Assembly (NCBI RefSeq): GCF_007678455.1
Contig: NZ_VEEP01000011.1
Span: forward strand, 62,001-126,000
From: Cytobacillus oceanisediminis 2691
GTDB taxonomy: Bacteria; Bacillota; Bacilli; Bacillales; Cytobacillaceae
Length of the DNA stretch: 64,000 nucleotides
Direction of reading: 5' to 3'
Below are positions 52,607 through 60,808 of the stretch, in pieces; the stretch's first letter is position 1; every line of letters begins with the position of its first letter. The notes below the pieces were generated by a model. It ran no database searches, was not told the DNA's origin, and saw only the letters and a list, made by a program, of their open reading frames with translations. A program made the position numbers and the translations under genes.

Positions 52607-53290
52607 ATGGATTTTGCTGAATTAGAAAAAGAAATCAGTGGATATATTGGACGTTTGTTGCGGGAAAACTTTGGGCGTGGTCCAGGCAATGTTTTTTGCA
52701 CGATTTCAAGCCCGTTTGTTTCAATTTATATCACCAATTTCTTATCCCCAATGGAAAACACACTTATTTCAAATAAACAGAGTGTCTATGTGCAAAAAAC
52801 AAGAGACTTAATGATGGAAACACTTGAAGAACAAATTAAATCATACATCGAGATGAATACGAAAGATGAAATAAAAGAGTTTTATTATGATTGGAATCTT
52901 GAAGCCAAATCAGGAATGTTCCTGTTTATTTTTAAAAATGACCGCCCTTATAACTTTGGATGCTTTGATAATAAAGACTTAATCGAAAACGAAACTGTCA
53001 AACTCAGTATGGAAATACAAAAGGCCCCAAAAGAAACTCATTGCAAGTTGTTAAATGAGCGTACTTTGATCATTGTTCGGCACGGTATCCTCATCAGTCT
53101 GGAAAAAGAATTCATCCAACTAGGCTTTTCGGAAACCTTGAAAATTGCAAAGCTAAATCTTGAAAAGAAGGTCATTAAAAATCATCGGGATTCCTATGAA
53201 AAATATCTTAATGCCAGGATCACCGATTATTTTGTGGACTGGAATTTCGAACAGGATAAAAGCTATACTTTATTCATTTTGAAGCCTTAA
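52607..53290 (+). CDS. tandem DUF2294 protein
   Basis: A 227-residue soluble protein made of two DUF2294 units. The first (~1-110) has YIGRLLRENFGRGPGNVFCT and FYYDWNLEAKSGMFLFIF; the second (~120-227) has NERTLIIVRHGILISLEKEF and YFVDWNFEQDKSYTLFIL. Single DUF2294 proteins of ~120 residues are common in bacilli and have no firm function. The two-unit form looks like an internal duplication. An AGGAGGAG lies 35 bases upstream and GAGGTAGATT directly before the ATG. Single gene. Confidence 0.8.
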   Translation: MDFAELEKEISGYIGRLLRENFGRGPGNVFCTISSPFVSIYITNFLSPMENTLISNKQSVYVQKTRDLMMETLEEQIKSYIEMNTKDEIKEFYYDWNLEAKSGMFLFIFKNDRPYNFGCFDNKDLIENETVKLSMEIQKAPKETHCKLLNERTLIIVRHGILISLEKEFIQLGFSETLKIAKLNLEKKVIKNHRDSYEKYLNARITDYFVDWNFEQDKSYTLFILKP

Positions 53291-53453
53291 TTAAAGATGA
53301 ACTTGAATAAAAATAGATAAGATGTTACTATACTTATTAGGGTAATGATTAAGACTCTTAATCTTACTTAAAAACATTTTGTAAGTTTTATTCAAAAAAT
53401 CAAATAAAATGACTTCTGATTGTAATGAATGGGCATAGAACCAGAACATAAGT

Positions 53454-53496
53454 CAGAAAAGGATTAATCTGATTAATCCTTTTCTGGCTTTTTTTA
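53454..53496 (+). terminator. rho-independent terminator
   Basis: A perfect 15-bp stem (CAGAAAAGGATTAAT/ATTAATCCTTTTCTG) with a 3-base loop and a long T tail follows the DUF2294 gene, 160 bases after its stop. Confidence 0.9.
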
Positions 53497-53547
53497 TTGT
53501 CATATATTGGATTAAATAACTACTGTAAAGGATGATTTTACAACATA

Positions 53548-53820
53548 ATGACTATCAGCAATAGAGATTTAATTTCATGTATTGAAAACTTTATTTCAGC
53601 AAAAAAGACGACTCTTTCGGATACACCGAATACAATCAAGAAAAAAGAGCTGGAATCCTATTTAGAAGAATTTGCGGCCGAGCAGGGCATTGATTATAAA
53701 AAAAAGGAAGAGCCGACCAGAACTAGCTATTCCTTTACCGTACAGGGACAAGAGGCACTCGTGGAATTTTTCTATCGGTACAGTCATTTTTACACCAGAC
53801 ATTCTATTACTCTTAAATAA
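53548..53820 (+). CDS. hypothetical protein
   Basis: A 90-residue soluble protein, family not recognised. A Lys-rich helical first half (ENFISAKKTTLSDTPNTIKK, ELESYLEEFAAEQG) is followed by strands (YSFTVQGQEALVEFFYRYSH). The ribosome binding site AAAGGATG is ~17 bases before the ATG, which is far. It is followed by a short terminator. Confidence 0.6.
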   Translation: MTISNRDLISCIENFISAKKTTLSDTPNTIKKKELESYLEEFAAEQGIDYKKKEEPTRTSYSFTVQGQEALVEFFYRYSHFYTRHSITLK

Positions 53821-53823
53821 TCA

Positions 53824-53850
53824 AGCTGTTCCTATGGAGCAGCTTTTTAT
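53824..53850 (+). terminator. rho-independent terminator
   Basis: The stem AGCTGTTCC/GGAGCAGCT with a TAT loop is followed by TTTTATATTTT. Confidence 0.8.
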
Positions 53851-53919
53851 ATTTTGTTATTGAATTAAACAGAATGGTATAGGATAATTTTGTCAATGTG
53901 CTTTAAGGGGGCAGGGAAA

Positions 53920-54315
53920 TTGGAAAAGTCATTTAATCGCTTTTTTGAAGAATATCTGAAAGAATGGAAGAAGTCTTCTTTAACTCAATTTAAATCGATG
54001 ATTTCAAGGGAATACCAGGCAAGAGAAGTAACACAGGGGAAAATTCATGATTTTGGATTTGATGAATCCATTCGAGGATGGGAGCATGGTTTCAATTTTG
54101 TCAAAAGCAACGGCGCAGTATGGGATTTAGCAGAAGTAAAGAGGATTCAGCTCAGGGAGCAAGAAATAATGGCAGTAATCATTGCGAAACTGGTTATTGA
54201 CGGAAAAAAGATGGATACTTGTAATCTTTTCTTTCAAACATTCACTTATGATTTCGGCTGGAAGTTAATCAGGAGTTACATAGAGGCTGGCATTCCTGTA
54301 AGCCAGTTTGATTAG
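53920..54315 (+). CDS. hypothetical protein
   Basis: A 131-residue soluble protein, family not recognised. Features are an acidic/basic helical N-terminus (FNRFFEEYLKEWKKSSLTQF), GFDESIRGWEHGFNFVKSNG, and a C-terminal strand-helix (FFQTFTYDFGWKLIRSYIEA). TTG at 53920 follows AAGGGGGC at normal spacing; earlier in-frame codons overlap that site. It precedes the YbaN-type gene by 25 bases and may share its transcript. Confidence 0.65.
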   Translation: MEKSFNRFFEEYLKEWKKSSLTQFKSMISREYQAREVTQGKIHDFGFDESIRGWEHGFNFVKSNGAVWDLAEVKRIQLREQEIMAVIIAKLVIDGKKMDTCNLFFQTFTYDFGWKLIRSYIEAGIPVSQFD

Positions 54316-54340
54316 CGAAGTACCGCAAGGAGGATGAACG

Positions 54341-54709
54341 ATGAACATCGCAGTAAAAGTTATATTGATCATCATTGGATCGCTCTCAATCATATTAGGA
54401 GTGATTGGGATCGTGGTTCCTCTTTTGCCTACTACCCCGCTAATCTTGTTAGGGGCAGCTTGTTATTTCAAAGCGTCCGATGAACTGTACAAAAAATTAA
54501 TCCGGAATAAATGGCTGGGCGGGTATATAAAGGATTTCCGTGAGAAAAACGGAATCACGCTGAAGAACAAAATTTTAAGCATCAGTCTTATGTGGATATC
54601 GATAGCTGCAACATTGTTAATAGTCGATTTCTATTTTTGGCTTGCAGCTGGTCTAATTATTATAGCTGTAACAGTAAGTGCTTATATCCTATCATTCGAT
54701 ACTCTTTAA
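54341..54709 (+). CDS. YbaN family (DUF454) membrane protein
   Basis: A 122-residue membrane protein with the DUF454 signature: GVIGIVVPLLPTTPLILLGA after an N-terminal helix, then CYFKASDELYKKLIRNKWLG, and two C-terminal helices. The family is widespread and uncharacterised. GCAAGGAGGATGAACG precedes the ATG, giving a strong start. Likely cotranscribed with the preceding hypothetical gene. Confidence 0.88.
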   Translation: MNIAVKVILIIIGSLSIILGVIGIVVPLLPTTPLILLGAACYFKASDELYKKLIRNKWLGGYIKDFREKNGITLKNKILSISLMWISIAATLLIVDFYFWLAAGLIIIAVTVSAYILSFDTL

Positions 54710-54786
54710 AGGCTGCCAAACCAGAGGGGAATTAAGCTTTTGCCCGGGACTCGTATTTTACAAAAATTTAATATCGATAATACAAG

Positions 54787-54814
54787 AAAGAGCAATGTGA
54801 TCCATTGCTCTTTT
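54787..54814 (+). terminator. rho-independent terminator
   Basis: The stem AAAGAGCAATG/CATTGCTCTTT plus T residues, 75 bases after the YbaN-type gene. Confidence 0.85.
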
Positions 54815-54895
54815 AATCTTTTTTGATAATGAGTATTAAGTTCAACCAGAAATAATTAATATTACTGGATCATTATTCAGAAAAGGAATCTATTA

Positions 54896-54970
54896 ATGAA
54901 AAGAGCGTCCATTAAATCAAAAGTGGCTGAATTAATTGTAAGCAAGGGGATTGTGGACATCTGCACTTAG
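54896..54970 (+). CDS. possible 24-residue peptide
   Basis: A short reading frame MKRASIKSKVAELIVSKGIV plus four residues, with AAAAGGAA before its ATG. The spacing and a helical, basic composition make it a weak candidate for a small protein or the broken start of a lost gene. No family is recognised. Confidence 0.2.
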   Translation: MKRASIKSKVAELIVSKGIVDICT

Positions 54971-55001
54971 GGAATGGATTTGTAGAGTCAAGTGATATGC
55001 A

Positions 55002-55334
55002 TTAGTAATGCAGGGGCAGGGGGCGTAAATAAATATTGATGGTGTTGGGCATCAAGCTGTCTTTCTGAGCTTGTTTAAAACTGTTGAACATTGCCTTTCC
55101 TCCGGTATGGTTAGCGGAGTGGATGGTGATTCTTTCAGCGTAAAGTTGTTTAGTAATCATTATTTTCACGAGCATTAATCCATTCCTTACATGATTTGTA
55201 AGGTCATGGTCGAGTGAAAGATGGTCGATATCGTAATTATGAAGAAGGTACAGACATTCATCAATCGTTTCGGCCAAAATATAACCCTCTGGCGGTCGGC
55301 GGTAATCATCCATAAAAACACTTATTTTCTCCAT
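55002..55334 (-). CDS. cyclic-phosphate processing receiver-like domain protein
   Basis: A 110-residue single-domain protein of receiver-like fold: VFMDDYRRPPEGYIL at the start (paired Asp), SLDHDL with a central Asp/His, and ITIHSANHTGGKAMFNSFKQ near the end. These D-D...D-H-D...H-S-A-N residues fit the cREC-type family proposed to process cyclic nucleotide or RNA phosphates (family proposal, not proven). ATG at 55334 after GGAAGGAGTG is preferred over the GTG three codons upstream. Confidence 0.72.
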   Translation of the reverse strand: MEKISVFMDDYRRPPEGYILAETIDECLYLLHNYDIDHLSLDHDLTNHVRNGLMLVKIMITKQLYAERITIHSANHTGGKAMFNSFKQAQKDSLMPNTINIYLRPLPLHY

Positions 55335-55343
55335 TTCTAGCAC

Positions 55344-55526
55344 TCCTTCCTAAAAGAGGGGTGACTAAGAAAAGTCGGATAGCCCAAAATTCTTTCTTAA
55401 TCTAAAGCCTAACACATATCGCGACAAAAATGGACATTTTCAGCTTGGGAAATCCTTCTATTTTTAAAAATTTGTGTTTTATCTATTTTATTTGTGTTTT
55501 TTTAAGTCATGCAAAAATCTTTAAAA
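55344..55526. other. intergenic region, nothing recognised
   Basis: AT-rich sequence between the receiver-like gene and the terminator of the FAD monooxygenase remnant. It should include the minus-strand promoter of the receiver-like gene; no other structure is seen. Confidence 0.4.
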
Positions 55527-55563
55527 CAATCAAAACCCCAATCAAGTTTATCGTCGGGGTTTA
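55527..55563 (-). terminator. terminator of the FAD monooxygenase remnant
   Basis: On the minus strand AAACCCC and GGGGTTTT pair around a 16-base loop overlapping the stop codon of the remnant and running into T-rich sequence. Confidence 0.5.
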
Positions 55564-55799
55564 AAAATTGTTGGGCGGAAAATCCTAGCGAGCAGGCTCA
55601 GTTTGACCAGGCTGACAGGGTGAGATTTAAGGTGCAGCACCCTGATAAACTGAGTGTAAACTTTTTCATCATGGGAACAAGCCAGGGAGACCTTTTTAAC
55701 AAACCATTGTAATAAATGAAGACCAGCAGGTTTTGGGCTGCTCGTTGTGCTAAAACGAAAATCTTCAGTTAAGGCAGTCAGCCATGGCATATCGACAAT
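55548..55799 (-). pseudogene. C-terminal remnant of an FAD-dependent monooxygenase-like gene
   Basis: The minus strand encodes DMPWLTALTEDFRF, then PKPAGLHLLQWFVKKVSLAC and FIRVLHLKSHPVSLVKLSLL, ending in a stop at 55548. This resembles the tail of FAD-dependent aromatic/polyprenyl hydroxylases, where W-x-L-A...D-L-R, G-L-x-L-L-x-W-Y and F-x-x-V-x-x-L-x-x-P-x-x-L occur in this order. The flavin-binding parts are missing upstream. Family assignment is from memory of the motif pattern and needs a search. Confidence 0.45.
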
Positions 55800-56040
55800 C
55801 CTGCTTTAATGCTTCCTTTTTAGAATACATTCGCTGCCCCCTGCTATATATATAGAAAAGTTATGTTTCTTCAAGACCTATAAGTTAAAATGTAGGTAGC
55901 TGAACAATACGATAATTTTACCTAAAGAGACAGGGAAATGAAAGAGTTGTTATATATAGATCCAGGCTCATGGATAAAATACAATATCCTGCGACTTGTT
56001 CAAGAAACCTGTATCCCTATTATGATTGGAGAACATGCTG
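55800..56040. other. intergenic region before the methyltransferase gene
   Basis: AT-rich sequence without recognisable coding or RNA features beyond the methyltransferase ribosome binding site at its end. Confidence 0.4.
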
Positions 56041-56640
56041 ATGAATGAGCAACAGTTTGATAGATTGCTGAATGTTGGAACCACGGGCCAACAGAAAGGA
56101 TTCATGACATCCTTGCATTATCATCGTTATGAACCTACTCCATACGAGGCACTTGAGTTATTTTTTCAAGAGTATGAACTTAGTCGACATGATCAAATAG
56201 TTGACTTTGGGTGTGGTAAAGGGCGTTTGAATTTTTATCTTAATTATCGTTTCAATTCAACTGTCACTGGAATTGAAATGAATGAGATCTTCTATTCGGA
56301 AGCACTTGAAAATAAACTTAACTATTTGAAGAATCATCGTAACAGAGCGGATGCCATCCATTTTCACTGCATTTTGGCAGAGGATTATGAAATTTCCCTT
56401 GATGAAAATAAATTTTACTTTTTTAATCCTTTTACAGTGCAGATTATGATGAAGGTAGTTAAGAATATCCTGTTATCTTTTGAAAGGGAACCGAGGCAAA
56501 TCGACTTGATTCTTTATTTTCCATCGGAAGATTATATTTTTTATTTGGAGTCGCAGACACCATTTGCACTGGTATTTGAATATGAATTACCGGATCCCAA
56601 CCTGAATGAAAGATTTTTAGTGTACAGATTGAACCCTTAA
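56041..56640 (+). CDS. SAM-dependent methyltransferase
   Basis: A 199-residue class I methyltransferase. Motif I is IVDFGCGKGRLNFYL (about residues 59-73), the acidic ribose-binding residue follows in TVTGIEMNEIFY, and the motif IV-like NKFYFFNPFTVQIMM contains N-P-F instead of a DPPY-type box. The target is unknown; relatives are annotated only as methyltransferases. ATG at 56041 stands 8 bases after TTGGAGAA, better spaced than the in-frame starts at 56026 and 56035. Single gene. Confidence 0.85.
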   Translation: MNEQQFDRLLNVGTTGQQKGFMTSLHYHRYEPTPYEALELFFQEYELSRHDQIVDFGCGKGRLNFYLNYRFNSTVTGIEMNEIFYSEALENKLNYLKNHRNRADAIHFHCILAEDYEISLDENKFYFFNPFTVQIMMKVVKNILLSFEREPRQIDLILYFPSEDYIFYLESQTPFALVFEYELPDPNLNERFLVYRLNP

Positions 56641-56750
56641 AGCAAGTTTTAAAGAAATGAAAGAAATTAGCAAAATCCTGCTTTTTAAAGGGATTTAACC
56701 GTGAATAGAGAAATTATTACTGAATAAGGATTGATAAGGGAGGAAACAAA

Positions 56751-57233
56751 TTGGAAGAGAAAGTGATGAATGCAATACAGGATGATTACCCAGAGGATTT
56801 TGCCTGGTGTTATGGCTGCGGAAGGATGAATGAACACGGCCATCATTTCCGTACAGGTTGGAACGGTGAAAAGACAATAACAATATACAAACCCAAAAAA
56901 GAACATATGGCATTACCAGGTTTCGTATATGGCGGTTTGATTGGTTCGCTGGTGGATTGCCATGGCACTGGTTCAGCTGCCCTCTACCTGCATCGGAAAA
57001 ATGGTAACGAACCAGGTAATGGGGCAGAGCCTCCAAGGTTTGTAACAGCATCGCTTCATGTCGATTTCCTGAAGCCAACACCTAATGGAATCGAATTGAA
57101 AGCAATAGGAACCGTCCGCGAGATTCATCCAAAGAAATATCGCGTAGAAACAGAAGTATATGCTGGAGAAACATTATGTGCTAAAGGGGAAGTAGTGGCT
57201 GTTGTCATGCCTGATACTTTTTTAGAAAAATAA
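56751..57233 (+). CDS. PaaI-type hotdog thioesterase
   Basis: A 160-residue hotdog-fold protein. CYGCGRMNEHGHHFR at the N-terminus, then the central helix PGFVYGGLIGSLVDCHGTGS with the acidic catalytic residue, and FVTASLHVDFLKPTPNGIEL in the strand region fit the PaaI acyl-CoA thioesterase group. The Cys-x-x-Cys at residues ~20-23 is a feature of one subgroup. TTG start after GGGAGG. Substrate not predictable. Confidence 0.87.
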   Translation: MEEKVMNAIQDDYPEDFAWCYGCGRMNEHGHHFRTGWNGEKTITIYKPKKEHMALPGFVYGGLIGSLVDCHGTGSAALYLHRKNGNEPGNGAEPPRFVTASLHVDFLKPTPNGIELKAIGTVREIHPKKYRVETEVYAGETLCAKGEVVAVVMPDTFLEK

Positions 57234-57242
57234 TGCGTGAAA

Positions 57243-57272
57243 AAGACCCTGTTCACCCTCAGGGTCTTAAAT
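57243..57272. terminator. bidirectional terminator
   Basis: The stem AAGACCCTG/CAGGGTCTT lies between the convergent thioesterase and lipoprotein genes. The minus-strand side ends in TTTTT. Confidence 0.8.
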
Positions 57273-57276
57273 TTGA

Positions 57277-57786
57277 TTATTTCACAGGTTCAAGCAAATT
57301 TGTCGGGAGAAAACCTTCTTCGCCTGAATCCTTCATTTTCACCTTTGTGCGTCGGAGGTCTCTTTCCACAATTTCTGCTTCACTTCCCTGCTTGATTTCC
57401 TTGACATCTTGATCTTTTACGATCTTGTCCACTCCTTCTACATCATTCAATTCAATCAATTTATAAAGTTCATCATAAGCTTCTGCTGAAAGTGCAAGAT
57501 AGGCATCTTTTTGGACTGTGGCCGTATCTCCGGACTGCAGGGTGTTATCCTTTACTTCCTGTTCACCTTCCTTGTAGGTATCCTTCATGTTCTGGATGAT
57601 TCCCGGTGTTTCTTCTTTTACTTTATCAACGACTTCTTTTGACTTTTCCTCGGTTGCTTTCGCGGCATTTTTTGTTTCTTCTTCTAATTGTTTTGCTCCC
57701 TGTTCAGCTTCATCATTGCTGCATCCAGAGATCAACATAACTGCTAATCCAGCAGGCAATATCCATTTTTTTAATGAAACGGTCAT
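57277..57786 (-). CDS. lipoprotein with SH3-like C-terminal domain
   Basis: A 169-residue exported lipoprotein: MTVSLKKWILPAGLAVMLIS then GC, a type II lipobox (LISGC). A Lys/Glu-rich coiled-coil-like stretch (EEETKNAAKATEEKSKEVVD) is followed by a C-terminal ~70 residues (VQKDAYLALSAEAYDELYKL ... EEGFLPTNLLEPVK) ending like an SH3b strand pair. ATG at 57786 follows AGGAGG; upstream in-frame codons extend past the binding site and would bury the signal. It may sit at the membrane-wall interface; function unknown. Confidence 0.85.
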   Translation of the reverse strand: MTVSLKKWILPAGLAVMLISGCSNDEAEQGAKQLEEETKNAAKATEEKSKEVVDKVKEETPGIIQNMKDTYKEGEQEVKDNTLQSGDTATVQKDAYLALSAEAYDELYKLIELNDVEGVDKIVKDQDVKEIKQGSEAEIVERDLRRTKVKMKDSGEEGFLPTNLLEPVK

Positions 57787-57927
57787 AAGTAAAATCCTCC
57801 TGATCCCACTATTCGTATATTGTAAGATACCACTCAGGTTAGCAATTAAAACATCCATGCTACATCGACAAATACTCAATATTGGATAATAATACCTTTA
57901 TACATTATTTTCGAGGGGGGGATTTGC

Positions 57928-58641
57928 ATGAAAGGGAAAAGAGGACTATCTCCACTTGCCACAGCCAAGAAATTCATAGATGACCGGTTTCCTGACTGTG
58001 ACGCAGCGCTTCTGGCCGGGAGTGTAACCAGGGGGGAAGCAACCGAAACCTCCGATTTGGATATGGTGGTCTTTATAAAAGATATTCCCTCAGCATACAG
58101 AGAGTCATTGGTCGCATATGGGTGGCCAATTGAAGTATTTGTACATAATCTGCACACCTGCAGAGAGTTTTTTCAAAACGATATTAGCAGGGCGAGGCCC
58201 AGTTTGCCCAGAATGGTTGCTGAGGGAGTGGTCATCAGAAATAATGAATTACTGGCTGAAATAATCGATGAAGCGAAAAGTATCATTGAAGAAGGTCCTG
58301 CCGAATGGACGCTGAAAGAGATCGAGTTCAAGAGATATTTCATCACCGATACTCTGGATGATTTCATCGGGACAAATAATAAGGCAGAAGAACTCTTCAT
58401 TGCCAATGGTTTGGCTGACCAACTTCAAGAATTTATTTTAAGGACCAACAAACGGTGGATCGGCAAGTCAAAATGGGTAGTGAGGGAATTAATAAGATTT
58501 GACCCTGAATTTACTGAAAGATTTATTGGATCGTTCGAAATATATTACAAAACCGGAAACAAGCAAATGATCATAAAATTGGCGGAGGAAATATTAGAAG
58601 AATACGGTGGCAGATTATTTGATGGTTTTTCAATTAGATGA
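57928..58641 (+). CDS. nucleotidyltransferase-domain protein
   Basis: A 237-residue protein with the pol-beta-type nucleotidyltransferase motif near residue 30: LAGSVTRGEATETSDLDMVV (G-S-x-x-R-G-x-x-x-x-x-S-D-x-D). The third acidic residue is probably the Glu in WPIEVFVHN. The C-terminal helical part (~110-237) may bind the substrate. Relatives modify small molecules (aminoglycosides) or act in two-gene MNT/HEPN modules, but no HEPN partner is adjacent. GAGGGGGGGATTTGC precedes the ATG. It is directly followed by the 52-bp repeat array. Confidence 0.85.
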   Translation: MKGKRGLSPLATAKKFIDDRFPDCDAALLAGSVTRGEATETSDLDMVVFIKDIPSAYRESLVAYGWPIEVFVHNLHTCREFFQNDISRARPSLPRMVAEGVVIRNNELLAEIIDEAKSIIEEGPAEWTLKEIEFKRYFITDTLDDFIGTNNKAEELFIANGLADQLQEFILRTNKRWIGKSKWVVRELIRFDPEFTERFIGSFEIYYKTGNKQMIIKLAEEILEEYGGRLFDGFSIR

Positions 58642-58696
58642 AAAAGCAGCCATATTATTGACTGATTTAGATTGCTTATTCTCAGTCTTTTTGAAT

Positions 58697-59740
58697 CTTG
58701 ACAGGTTTGAAGGAGTAGTGTGAAAAGCTGTCAAAAACCCGTCGTTATTTTGACAGGTTGGATGGTGTAGAGAGAAAAGTTGTCAAAAATCCATCGTTAT
58801 TTTGACAGGTTTGAAGGAGTAGTGTGAAAAGCTGTCAAAAACCCGTCGTTATTTTGACAGGTTTATAGTTGTAGAGCAAAAAGCTGTCAAAAATCCGTCG
58901 TAATTTTGACAGGTTTGAAGGAGTAGTGTGAAAAGCTGTCAAAAATCCATCGATTTTTTGACAGGTTAGATGGTTTAGAGCGAAAAGTTGTCAAGAATCC
59001 ATCGTTATTTTGACAGGTTTATAGGTATAGAGCGAAAAGTTGTCAAGAATCCATCGTTATTTTGACAGGTTTATAGGTATAGAGCAAAAAGCTGTCAAGA
59101 ATCCATCGTTATTTTGACAGGTTATATGGTGTAGAGGGAAAAGCTGTCAAGAACCCGGCGCTATTTTGACAGGTTTATAGGTATAGAGCAAAAAGCTGTC
59201 AAAAATCCGTCGTAATTTTGACAGGTTGTGAGGTGTAGAGCAAAAAGCTGTCAAAAATCCGTCGTAATTTTGACAGGTTGTGAGGTGTAGAGCGAAAAGC
59301 TGTCAAAAATCCATCGATATTTTGACAGGTTAGATGGTGTAGAGCGAAAAGTTGTCAAGAATCCATCGTTATTTTGACAGGTTTATAGGTATAGAGCGAA
59401 AAGCTGTCAAAAATCCGTCGTAATTTTGACAGGTTGTGAGGTGTAGAGCGAAAAGCTGTCAAGAATCCATCGTTATTTTGACAGGTTATATGGTATAGAG
59501 CAAAAAGCTGTCAAGAATCCATCGTTATTTTGACAGGTTATATGGTGTAGAGAGAAAAGCTGTCAAGAACCCGGCGCCATTTTGACAGGTTATATGGTGT
59601 AGAGAGAAAAGCTGTCAAGAACCCGTCGCTATTTTGACAGGTTTATAGGTAGAGAGCAAAAAGCTGTCAAGAATCGGTCGTTATTTTGACAGGTTAGATG
59701 GTCGCGAGCGAAAAGCTGTCAAAACCACGTCGTTGTTTTA
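58697..59740. repeat. array of ~20 tandem 52-bp units with TTGACAG/CTGTCAA inverted repeats
   Basis: The unit is TTGACAG, a ~23-base variable linker (GTTTATAGGTATAGAGCAAA-like), CTGTCAA, and a ~15-base core (ARAATCCRTCGTTATT-like). The period is 52 bases (988 bases over 19 steps), so it is not a coding repeat. The two 7-base arms are almost invariant across copies (some carry TTGTCAA), while both linkers vary (GGTTTGAAGGAGTAGTG, GTTGTGAGGTGTAG, GTTATATGGTGTAG; cores CCCGTCG, CCATCG, CCGGCG). Each core can fold as CTGTCAA-loop-TTGACAG. The array lies between convergent genes. Confidence 0.92.
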
Positions 59741-59762
59741 AAATAAGCTTTTCAAATGGAAT

Positions 59763-60179
59763 TTAAGCTTTGTAAATTGTGAAGGCAGCTATGCAAAAAC
59801 AGCTGATGATAATGATCTCAATCGTGAGAAGGTACCAAATCCCTTCAGAAGCGGCAGTTCCTGCCATCGGTGCCGTGAATCCCATGATTAAACCAATTAG
59901 ATATCCAGTCAATATTGTTTTGTAGTTAAATAGATTTCCAAATAGAATCCCTGATAAACCTCCAATAATCACGGAAAGCAACGCGGCCTCCAGGAAGTGT
60001 AAAGGATTTAAGTTGATAAAAATCAGCCCCGTTCCCAGCGCTAATCCGGCGGCGGCCACCATCGTTATATTCCTGCCCAGGTGTAAATCGATATACATTC
60101 TACGATTGTACAAATAGATATATAGAATATAAGCTGATAAAAAATTTATTGGATAAAAAATCACAATCCACTCCGGCAA
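59763..60179 (-). CDS. hypothetical membrane protein
   Basis: A 138-residue protein with about five membrane segments (WIVIFYPINFLSAYILYIYL, MVAAAGLALGTGLIFI, ALLSVIIGGLSGILFGNLF, GYLIGLIMGFTAPMAG, IEIIIISCFCIAAFTI). Family not recognised. Small-residue-rich helices with GLSGILFGN and GLIMGFTAP suggest packing in the membrane or oligomer formation. It is convergent with the nucleotidyltransferase gene across the 52-bp repeat array. Confidence 0.75.
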   Translation of the reverse strand: MPEWIVIFYPINFLSAYILYIYLYNRRMYIDLHLGRNITMVAAAGLALGTGLIFINLNPLHFLEAALLSVIIGGLSGILFGNLFNYKTILTGYLIGLIMGFTAPMAGTAASEGIWYLLTIEIIIISCFCIAAFTIYKA

Positions 60180-60318
60180 GATTCATCACCTCTACATTCA
60201 CTTTATTCATTTACGGAGAGGAGGTGCTAACAATTAGAATGGTGCTAGTCGTTTGTTCTTAACCCGTTGTAATTTATAATAAATAAAATGAATAGTTTAA
60301 ACTGAAAGGATGTTCTTT

Positions 60319-60693
60319 ATGGATGAAATAGTTAAAAAGCTGCGATTTAAAGAAGGCAATGCATTGGTATTGAATGCACCAGATGGATTCCGCTTAGGGG
60401 TGGAAGGTGAACAGCAGAGTGATAAAAATAATTTCTTACTTTTGTTCGTGAATAGTAGTGACGAAGTCAGGGCGTGGCTGCCAAAGGCGCTGGAAGCTTT
60501 AAAGGAAGATGCAGTTTTCTGGATTGCATTCCCGAAGAAGAGTTCAAAGGTTAAAACAGACATCAACCGCGACTCTCTTTTTGCGATCGTAAGCGAACTA
60601 TCTGATTATAGAGCTGTAAGCAATGTCTCCATAGACTCAAAGTGGTCAGCTCTCCGATTCAGGCAAGAGCACCTGGTGAAAACCAAAAAATGA
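60319..60693 (+). CDS. hypothetical protein (DUF3052-like)
   Basis: A 124-residue soluble protein. The build is a short N-terminal segment (MDEIVKKLRFKEGNALVLNA) then NNFLLLFVNSSDEVRAWLPK, VFWIAFPKKSSKV and DYRAVSNVSIDSKWSALRFR. The W-I-A-Y/F-P-K...S motif and the final S-x-x-W-S-A-x-R-F-R are typical of DUF3052/YdeI-like small proteins of unknown role. ATG at 60319, 8 bases after GAAAGGA, is preferred over ATG 60310, which overlaps that site. Confidence 0.75.
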   Translation: MDEIVKKLRFKEGNALVLNAPDGFRLGVEGEQQSDKNNFLLLFVNSSDEVRAWLPKALEALKEDAVFWIAFPKKSSKVKTDINRDSLFAIVSELSDYRAVSNVSIDSKWSALRFRQEHLVKTKK

Positions 60694-60771
60694 CGGTATA
60701 AATTTAGCTTTCCTTTTATAAAATGTATGATAAAATGAATAAGTCAAAATTACATATTCCGTCTATACGGA

Positions 60772-60803
60772 AGAGGTTCTAGCTACCCTCTCAAAAAAAC
60801 TAA
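60772..60803 (+). promoter_or_regulatory. preQ1-I riboswitch
   Basis: AGAGGTTCTAGCTACCCTCT followed by an A-rich stretch and ACTAA matches the class I preQ1 aptamer (P1 stem, C-rich loop, A-rich pseudoknot strand) known from Bacillus que operons. It lies 60 bases before queC and directly upstream of a terminator hairpin, so ligand binding would stop transcription. Confidence 0.93.
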
Positions 60804-60808
60804 GGGAA

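Noticed and set aside
55509-55712. 67-residue plus-strand reading frame
   Set aside because: It has no binding site and runs antisense to the better-supported FAD monooxygenase remnant.
58697-59740. Possible CRISPR array
   Set aside because: The unit is a plain 52-bp tandem repeat. The parts between conserved arms are themselves related from copy to copy rather than unique spacers, and no cas genes are nearby.
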